From NCBI GenBank assembly GCA_003489505.1, contig DNMA01000030.1, positions 1 through 5,343 of the forward strand: 5,343 nt of DNA, in the 5' to 3' direction. Below are positions 1 through 5,343 of the stretch, piece by piece (positions within the stretch are counted from its first letter, which is position 1; each line of letters starts with the position of its first letter). The notes below the pieces were generated by a model. The model searched no databases. It worked only from the letters and a program-made list of their open reading frames with translations, and was not told the origin of the DNA. The translations under genes and the position numbers were made by a program. The stretch comes from Legionellales bacterium. GTDB taxonomy: Bacteria; Pseudomonadota; Gammaproteobacteria; Legionellales; Legionellaceae.

Positions 1-945
1 GGGTAGAAACGCTGCACGTGCTACACCAATAGTGGCGTTGGCACTTTTTACTCTCTCTGATGCTGCCGCGAGGTCTGGGCGCTGCATTAATAATTCAGAA
101 GGGAGTCGTGGGGCAATTTTCACATATTTAAAGGGGTACATTGAGGGCTCAAATTTAAAATGAGATGGATTTTGTCCCAGTAATACGGCAATGGCATGAC
201 GAATTTTAGATCTTTTTATTTTTAATTGTGTCGCATGGGTTTTAGCAATATCTACTTTTTTTTGTGCGATATCTTCTTCAAGTGCTGAAACAGCACCGTC
301 TTGATGTAAATGATGAAATAATCGCAATTGGTGTTCATAGCATTCAACAATTCTGTTTAATAGTGTTTGCTCGGCATTGAGTGCTTGCAGTTGGAAATAA
401 AGCTTTGCTAAAAGTGTATGTAAATTTAAATCAATAGCCGCTAAATCATAACGACTGGCCTTAGCAAGATGTTTTGATGCTGCTACGGTATTTCGAACAC
501 TGGCCCAAGCATCAACTTCATAATTTAAAAATGCACCCAATAAGACGTTGGTATATAAATAAGGCGGTACCGCTTCATTTAAGGTGGATGAATTTTTTTG
601 ACGATTTAAAAAATTAGAGGCCATAATGGTTGGATATAATTTTGAGCGACTAATTTGTAACATTGCTAAAGATTCATGATAGCGAGCCATGGCTAATTGA
701 ATATTAAAATTATAAGTACTTAACTGCTCTTCTAAATGACTTAGACAATCATCCTGAAACAATAGCCACCATTGCTGTTTATTGCCCATTTGCAGCCTAG
801 GCCGAAACTCAAGCCATTTTCCAGATTCTTGATAATGATCAGGAATAGGGAATGGCAAATGTTGTCGCTCTTTGGGTGCCAAATTACAACTGGTTCCACA
901 GAGTATAAAACAGACTAAATAGAAAATTCGTTTAAGCTTGTACAC
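1..945 (-). CDS. Outer-membrane efflux channel lipoprotein, NodT/OprM family (partial, C-terminus beyond left edge)
   Basis: This is the outer-membrane factor of the pump, expected to form a trimeric beta-barrel and alpha-barrel duct that docks on the adaptor. Translating the minus strand from 945 gives 315 codons with no stop, running off the window; relatives are about 450-500 residues, so roughly two thirds is present. Visible parts are a basic N-terminus (KLKR) and hydrophobic stretch (residues 8-17), a likely lipidated Cys20 followed by NLAP, and the first outer-efflux repeat (about 58-258) with QQWWLLF and DAWASVR. The second repeat opens with the family signature RPDLAAA (289-295) and IGVARAAFLP (306-315). 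The start is GTG at 943-945. An in-frame stop at 961-963 excludes a longer form, and GGAG lies 9 nt upstream of the GTG. CTG at 949-951 is a less likely alternative. The gene overlaps the adaptor gene by 14 nt. The lipobox is atypical (G-T-S-C, no Leu at -3). Family assignment is firm; the substrate is unknown. Confidence 0.93.
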   Translation of the reverse strand, partial: MYKLKRIFYLVCFILCGTSCNLAPKERQHLPFPIPDHYQESGKWLEFRPRLQMGNKQQWWLLFQDDCLSHLEEQLSTYNFNIQLAMARYHESLAMLQISRSKLYPTIMASNFLNRQKNSSTLNEAVPPYLYTNVLLGAFLNYEVDAWASVRNTVAASKHLAKASRYDLAAIDLNLHTLLAKLYFQLQALNAEQTLLNRIVECYEHQLRLFHHLHQDGAVSALEEDIAQKKVDIAKTHATQLKIKRSKIRHAIAVLLGQNPSHFKFEPSMYPFKYVKIAPRLPSELLMQRPDLAAASERVKSANATIGVARAAFLP

Positions 946-2047
946 GTACAGAGTCTCCGTTCACCAAAGTATCTGGTGGATTGAGAATAACTTTTTCTCC
1001 AGCCTTTACTCCAGTGTTAATTAAGACCTCATTACCAAAATCTTTGGCAATGACAACAGACCGCAGTTCAACATGATTGGCTTTATTCAATACTGCAACT
1101 TGCAAGCCTTCGGCTTGAAATAAAAGGGTGTTCACCGGCAACAATACCGTCTGAATATCAAACGGTATAAAAAAGTCAACTGTGGTATAAGCGCCGGGTA
1201 ACAAGGTATGATCAGCGTTATCGACTTCAAATTCAGATTGTAAAGTCAAGGTGACAGGGTCAATGGCTTCTGCCGTTTTTAATAATTTTGCTTTAAAGAC
1301 TCGCCCTGGAAACTCGTTTAAAGTTAATTCAAAGTTCATGTTTTTTCTAAGGCGTGGCGTATAGATTTGTGGAATATTGACATACAAGCGCAGGGGGTTG
1401 GTTTGAACTATTTTAAAGAGTGGTTTATTTTGTAGAGGTAAACTTCCTTTATTAATTAACTGGCCATTATCTGTTTGTCTATCGGTGATAAGCCCATCAA
1501 ATGGGGCAATTATTTTCTCAAACTCTACATAGGCGCCTAGATAGTTCATATTTGATTTGGCTTGAGAAGTTGCATTTTTAATTGCTAGTGCATCATAGGT
1601 TTTATTATCATTGGCTTGTTTTGATACCGAATCAGTTAAAACCAATCTATTCCATCTATTTTTGGTAATAACAGCCAAAGTATTATTTGCTTTCATCACC
1701 TTGTAATAAGAACTTGCAGCTTTAAATTTAGCATCTAATTCAGGTCTTTCGATGGTGGCTAGTACATCACCTTTTTTAACATGATAACCAATATCTACAA
1801 ACCACTCATGCAAATAGCCTTTTGCTCTGGAATATAAAGGGGCTTCATGCCATCCCGTCAGACTGCCCGGTAATGAAATATGTTCACTGGATGTAGGTTT
1901 GCTGGCAACCACAACTTTTACGATTTGTGTACTGTTGTGATTGGTTTGATATTTCAAAATCCAAAAAGAAACGAGCTTGTGAATAAAATAAATCAAAAGA
2001 ATAGCCATCAAGGGCCAAAAATCTTTGATTTTTTTATGGTCTATCAT
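932..2047 (-). CDS. RND efflux pump periplasmic adaptor (membrane fusion protein, HlyD/AcrA type)
   Basis: This 371-residue protein should link the permease to the outer-membrane channel. It has a basic N-terminus and one hydrophobic anchor (about 10-31, interrupted by His23-Lys24). There is no lipobox cysteine, so anchoring is by a helix rather than lipid. The first lipoyl half (about 66-103) contains GYLHEWFVDIGYHVKKGD and RPELDA. A short alpha-hairpin follows (about 104-172), then the second lipoyl half with APFDGLITDR (181-190), a beta-barrel domain (about 210-293, LPGAYTTVDF at its end) and a membrane-proximal domain (about 294-371). At the hairpin tip, R131-x3-L135-x6-S142 matches the RLS motif by which AcrA-type adaptors contact TolC-type channels. 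The ATG at 2047 overlaps the end of the permease gene by 14 nt and is preceded by AAGGGA 7 nt upstream. The 3' end overlaps the channel gene by 14 nt. Length is normal for the family and no damage is seen. Confidence 0.95.
   Translation of the reverse strand: MIDHKKIKDFWPLMAILLIYFIHKLVSFWILKYQTNHNSTQIVKVVVASKPTSSEHISLPGSLTGWHEAPLYSRAKGYLHEWFVDIGYHVKKGDVLATIERPELDAKFKAASSYYKVMKANNTLAVITKNRWNRLVLTDSVSKQANDNKTYDALAIKNATSQAKSNMNYLGAYVEFEKIIAPFDGLITDRQTDNGQLINKGSLPLQNKPLFKIVQTNPLRLYVNIPQIYTPRLRKNMNFELTLNEFPGRVFKAKLLKTAEAIDPVTLTLQSEFEVDNADHTLLPGAYTTVDFFIPFDIQTVLLPVNTLLFQAEGLQVAVLNKANHVELRSVVIAKDFGNEVLINTGVKAGEKVILNPPDTLVNGDSVRVQA
955..958 (-). promoter_or_regulatory. Ribosome binding site for the channel gene
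   Basis: GGAG on the minus strand lies 9 nt before the GTG at 945, inside the last codons of the adaptor gene. It decides the otherwise uncertain GTG start, because no ATG is available in this frame before the lipid-attachment cysteine. Confidence 0.7.
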
Positions 2048-5000
2048 GGTGACGTCCCTTTAATAATACCCAATTAAACACCATGGGGATAAAAAATAGT
2101 GTGCTTGGCAAAGCAAACAATAATCCCCCAATCACTGCGCGTCCAAGAGGCGCGTTTTGCTCTCCTCCATCGCCTAAACCCAATGACATAGGTAACATGC
2201 CCAGTATCATTGCAAAACTGGTCATTAAAATCGGTCTAAGTCTGGTTTGGGCCGCCTCGATGGCAGCATCAAAGGGTTTCAATCCATTATCTAAATTTTC
2301 CTTAGCAAATGAAACCATTAAAATACCATTTGAAATAGCCACACCTATACACATCATGGTACCAGTCAATGCGGGTACACTTAAGGTTGTGCCGGTAAAA
2401 AATAGCATACTGGTGACACCACCAAATACTGATAATAAACCACAAATAATAATGCTGGGATATAACCATGACTGAAAGTTAACCACCATTAAAAAATATA
2501 CTAAGACAATGGCTTCTATAATGCCGATATACAAATCATGGAAAGTTTGTTCTTTGGTATCAATCTGGCCCCTAATATTGATTTCTGAACCTGTGGGTAA
2601 TAATGTTTTGACTTCATTAATGACCTTTTGTATGTCTTTATACACTGAACCTAGGTCTCTATTTTCTGCACTGGCGTAAATATTTAAAACGGGTAATACA
2701 TTGTAATGGCTCACCACAAGCGGCACATAAGTACGTTTAATATTTGCCATAGCACCTAAAATTTGAGGTGTGGTGCTGATATTTGAATTGGTGATGGGAA
2801 TATTGGATAAATCATTTAATGATGCCATTTGATATTGTGGGGTTTGAACATTAATTGGATAAGACATCTTGTCAGAGGGGTCTATCCAAAAGTTTGGGGT
2901 GATTTGAAAGCCACCAGTTAAACTAAAAAATAAATTATTTGCAATATCGGCTTGAGTAAACCCTAGTTCTTTGGCTTTTGTTCTATCAATATTCAGTTGA
3001 AAAGAGGGGTATTGATGAGATTCACGAATTCGTGCATCGACAATACCAGGTATTTTTTTTAATTTTTGTAAAACCACATGAATAAATTTATCGTTTTCTG
3101 TAACTTTAAGCCCTGATACTTGTATATTAATTTCTGAAGGATTCCCAAAATTAAGTATTTGATTGACCATGTCGGCAGGTAAAAATGAAAATGTGACATG
3201 AGGCAAGGTTTCTTTCAATGTGTTTCTAAGAATTGGAATGTAGTTATAAATGGAATGATGTTGAGGTTTTAAAGTGATATAAGTATCGGTATCATTAGCG
3301 CCATTTGTCCCTGAATTCAAATAAGTTAAATTCAAGCCTGCGATGGGTAAACCAATATTATCGACAATATTATCAATCTCATGATTGGGAATAATTTTTC
3401 GAATCACTTGATTGACTTGGCCGGCAATTTTAGCAGTTTCTTCTATTCTTGTTCCAGGGGGTGCTGAATAGTGTAGTAAAATTTCTCCAGCATCTACTTT
3501 GGGAAAAAAGTCAGAACCCACTAATGGGTATAGGAAAATACCAATAAATCCTGTTAATAGAATAAATAATTTTCCAAAGTGTTGAGGGTTATTCATCACC
3601 ATCTTTAAAAAGTAAATATATTTATCTTGGAAAATAGAGAACTTAGTATTAAATGCATGATGAACATGCGCTAATGTTCGAGTAAAAAAGTTGTCTTGAT
3701 TTTCTGCTTGTGCTAAGAGGTAGTTGGCCATCGTGGGCACCAGTGTTCTAGATAAAAAGTAAGAGGCTAACATTGCAAATATCACGGCTTGTGCCATGGG
3801 TACAAAGAGGTATTTAGAGATGCCTTCTAAAAAAAACAAAGGGACAAAGACAATACAAATACTAATGGTGGACACAATCGCTGGAAAAGCAATTTGTTCT
3901 GCACCGAGCATGATTGCATCATATATCGATTTGCCTCTTTCTAGGTGCCAATTAATATTTTCAATGGTGACGGTTGCGTCATCTACTAATATACCAACTG
4001 CTAAAGCCAATCCCCCAAGGGTCATGATATTTAAGGATTGGCCTAATATATTTAAAACTGAAATAGAAACTAAAATTGATAGGGGAATAGATACTAAAAT
4101 AATAAGAGTGCTTCTAAGACTCCCTAAAAACAATAAAATCATACATGTGGTTAGAAATGCAGCAATGCTTCCTTCTACTAAAACACCTTGAATCGCAGAT
4201 AATATAAAAACGGCTTGATTACCAGTGACTGCATATTTTAGCGCAGGGTCTAGGCTTTCTTTAATTTTAGGGATTAAATTTTTTATATTTTGAATAATAT
4301 CCAAAGCAGAAACGTTTGCAGATTTCTCAATACCGAGCATCACGGCTCTTTGGCCATTTAAGTTCACAATATTGGTTTGGGGTATATAACCATCTCGAAC
4401 ATGTGCAATTTCATTGGTATAAATGACAGTATTGGGATCACTTTTAATTGGAAAACGATTAAATTCATCACTATTGGTTGGACTATTATTGGTATCGATA
4501 AAATATTCGTATTTCCCAATTTTTTGGGTTCCTGCTGGTAAAATTAAGTTTTGTTTCATGATTTCAGTATTCACATTTTGCGCTGAAATCCCATATTGCT
4601 GCATCGCCTTAGAATCTAGGTCAACCATGATTTCTCGGACTTTACCGCCAAAACCAGGCGGAACAGAGATACCATTCACACTGGCAAGTCTTGGCCTTAC
4701 AAAAAAATTAGCATAATCATAGAGTTTTTTTTCATTCAAACTGTCACTACTTAACAGCAGCCGCATTAATGACACAGTGGATGCATTGTATTGCAGAACA
4801 AAAGGAGGGGTAATGCCAGGGGGTAGCCATTTGATAATGGTCATGGCAATAGCGGTTAATTGAGCAATTGCCAAAGAGATGGAACTGCCTTTGGTGAAAT
4901 AGATTTTAGTGACACTCACACCTAGTAATGACTCAGATTCCATGCGTTCAATATTATTGACAGTGGTGGTGGCATAGAGTTCAAAAAGTGTTGTGATATA

Positions 5001-5183
5001 GCTTGCCATTTTATCAGGCGGCATGTTTGTGTAGGTCCAAACAACACTTGCAACAGGAATATCAACATTTGGGAAAATATCTGTAGGCATTTTTTTAATG
5101 GAAACAAGCCCTGAAATAAAAATAAATAGGGCAAGTACCACAAATGTGTAGGGGCGTGACAAAGCGATTCTAACAAGCCACAT
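2034..5183 (-). CDS. RND efflux permease (AcrB/HAE-like, proton-driven inner-membrane pump)
   Basis: This 1049-residue protein has the length and layout of AcrB-type permeases, which act as trimers exporting small molecules from the periplasm or inner leaflet in exchange for protons. TM1 (about 12-30) is followed by PTDIFPNVDIP (33-43) and a first porter region. TM2-TM6 follow (about 336-485), with TM4 carrying GILVDDATVTIENI (397-410) and the paired proton-relay Asp401-Asp402. TM7 (about 538-556), a second porter region, and TM8-TM12 (about 885-1036) complete the duplicated fold. Arg981 and Thr988 in RLRPILMTS match AcrB Arg971 and Thr978, but the position of AcrB Lys940 is Ser951 (GVAISNGIL). 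The start MWLVRIAL fits its family, and an in-frame TAA at 5190-5192 excludes a longer form. No clear Shine-Dalgarno precedes the ATG. This is the first gene of the operon; its end overlaps the adaptor start. It lacks the HME (CusA-like) style of TM4, so drug-like or amphiphilic substrates are likelier than metals; this is inference. Confidence 0.96.
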   Translation of the reverse strand: MWLVRIALSRPYTFVVLALFIFISGLVSIKKMPTDIFPNVDIPVASVVWTYTNMPPDKMASYITTLFELYATTTVNNIERMESESLLGVSVTKIYFTKGSSISLAIAQLTAIAMTIIKWLPPGITPPFVLQYNASTVSLMRLLLSSDSLNEKKLYDYANFFVRPRLASVNGISVPPGFGGKVREIMVDLDSKAMQQYGISAQNVNTEIMKQNLILPAGTQKIGKYEYFIDTNNSPTNSDEFNRFPIKSDPNTVIYTNEIAHVRDGYIPQTNIVNLNGQRAVMLGIEKSANVSALDIIQNIKNLIPKIKESLDPALKYAVTGNQAVFILSAIQGVLVEGSIAAFLTTCMILLFLGSLRSTLIILVSIPLSILVSISVLNILGQSLNIMTLGGLALAVGILVDDATVTIENINWHLERGKSIYDAIMLGAEQIAFPAIVSTISICIVFVPLFFLEGISKYLFVPMAQAVIFAMLASYFLSRTLVPTMANYLLAQAENQDNFFTRTLAHVHHAFNTKFSIFQDKYIYFLKMVMNNPQHFGKLFILLTGFIGIFLYPLVGSDFFPKVDAGEILLHYSAPPGTRIEETAKIAGQVNQVIRKIIPNHEIDNIVDNIGLPIAGLNLTYLNSGTNGANDTDTYITLKPQHHSIYNYIPILRNTLKETLPHVTFSFLPADMVNQILNFGNPSEINIQVSGLKVTENDKFIHVVLQKLKKIPGIVDARIRESHQYPSFQLNIDRTKAKELGFTQADIANNLFFSLTGGFQITPNFWIDPSDKMSYPINVQTPQYQMASLNDLSNIPITNSNISTTPQILGAMANIKRTYVPLVVSHYNVLPVLNIYASAENRDLGSVYKDIQKVINEVKTLLPTGSEINIRGQIDTKEQTFHDLYIGIIEAIVLVYFLMVVNFQSWLYPSIIICGLLSVFGGVTSMLFFTGTTLSVPALTGTMMCIGVAISNGILMVSFAKENLDNGLKPFDAAIEAAQTRLRPILMTSFAMILGMLPMSLGLGDGGEQNAPLGRAVIGGLLFALPSTLFFIPMVFNWVLLKGRHHDRP
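2055..2060 (-). promoter_or_regulatory. Ribosome binding site for the adaptor gene
   Basis: AAGGGA on the minus strand lies 7 nt before the ATG at 2047 and within the 3' end of the permease gene. It supports this start and coupled translation across the overlap. Confidence 0.7.
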
Positions 5184-5210
5184 ATTGAGTTATCAAAAAA
5201 GTAAATATCC

Positions 5211-5239
5211 ATCTTAAAAGAGTTTTTTCATAAAGTCTA
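5211..5239 (-). promoter_or_regulatory. Possible sigma-70-type promoter for the efflux operon
   Basis: On the minus strand TAGACT (5239-5234) and TAAGAT (5216-5211) are separated by 17 nt. Each box matches its consensus at four of six positions, including T, G, A and C of TTGACA and the outer T-A and A-T pairs of TATAAT. Transcription would begin near 5204, leaving a leader of about 20 nt without a clear Shine-Dalgarno. Such weak matches are easily found by chance in AT-rich DNA, so this is only the best candidate seen upstream of the permease. Confidence 0.3.
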
Positions 5240-5245
5240 TGAGTA

Positions 5246-5263
5246 CAAAAGTTATCACTTTTG
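5246..5263. repeat. 18-bp perfect inverted repeat, candidate operator
   Basis: CAAAAGT, a 4-nt spacer and ACTTTTG form a perfect 7-bp-arm palindrome lying 63-80 nt upstream of the permease ATG and just upstream of the possible -35 box. Size and symmetry suit a dimeric repressor or activator of the sort that often governs RND pumps, or a short hairpin. It is not followed by a T-run in a way that would make a convincing terminator on either strand. The rest of the 160-nt upstream region consists of A/T tracts with no gene. Confidence 0.45.
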
Positions 5264-5343
5264 AAAATGACATGAGGGTTTATTTATCTCTGGTTTTAGT
5301 GATATTTTTTTATTTTGTTTTTTAGCAGTTTTCTCTATTTAAA

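Noticed and set aside
1880..2077. 65-codon plus-strand reading frame across the adaptor start
   Set aside because: Antisense shadow of the adaptor and permease genes, with no ribosome binding site of note and no recognisable product.
2083..2475. 130-codon plus-strand reading frame
   Set aside because: Antisense to the conserved TM9-TM12 region of the permease. The product looks like a reverse-strand reading of membrane helices.
3796..4191. 131-codon plus-strand reading frame
   Set aside because: Antisense to permease TM2-TM6 and explained by the codon bias of the real gene.
4423..4716. 97-codon plus-strand reading frame
   Set aside because: Antisense to the first porter region of the permease, with no recognisable domain.
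4922..5212. 96-codon minus-strand reading frame starting with ATG at 5212, ahead of the permease start
   Set aside because: It lies in another frame over the permease N-terminus, which is clearly coding by homology. Its product resembles no family I know, and its ATG would overlap the possible -10 box.
5301..5322. T-rich run on the plus strand that could be a terminator tail
   Set aside because: No stable GC-containing hairpin precedes it, and no plus-strand gene is present to terminate.
5272..5325. 17-codon hydrophobic plus-strand peptide frame (MRVYLSLVLVIFFYFVF)
   Set aside because: It could be a tiny membrane peptide, but there is no Shine-Dalgarno upstream and T-rich DNA yields such hydrophobic frames by chance.

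Overview
This window holds one minus-strand operon encoding a tripartite RND (resistance-nodulation-division) efflux pump. Reading with transcription from right to left, the genes are the inner-membrane permease (5183 to 2034, complete), the periplasmic adaptor or membrane fusion protein (2047 to 932, complete) and the outer-membrane channel of the NodT/OprM type (945 to the left edge, about two thirds present). The channel gene starts with GTG and runs off the window. The plus strand shows no credible gene.

The three products should form one envelope-spanning machine. The permease binds substrate in its periplasmic porter domain and is driven by protons through its membrane domain. The adaptor is anchored in the inner membrane by an N-terminal helix and bridges the periplasm. 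The channel opens through the outer membrane. Both gene junctions overlap by exactly 14 nt and each downstream start has a purine-rich ribosome binding site inside the preceding gene, which points to coupled synthesis from one mRNA. Permease-adaptor-channel order differs from the adaptor-permease-channel order of classic pumps such as MexAB-OprM.

The 160 bases right of the permease start (5184-5343) are very AT-rich and hold no gene. They contain an 18-bp inverted repeat (5246-5263) resembling a repressor operator and a weak promoter-like pair (5211-5239). No regulator gene is visible.

An outer-membrane factor requires a Gram-negative host. The AT-rich coding sequence (high thirties percent GC by spot checks) and the protein style fit a low-GC gammaproteobacterium, for example of the Legionella/Coxiella group. 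That placement is a guess from composition and family resemblance. The pump looks like a recognisable but poorly characterised branch of the HAE-type RND family. Its most notable trait is a serine where AcrB has the proton-relay lysine. I found no evidence of a wholly new system here.
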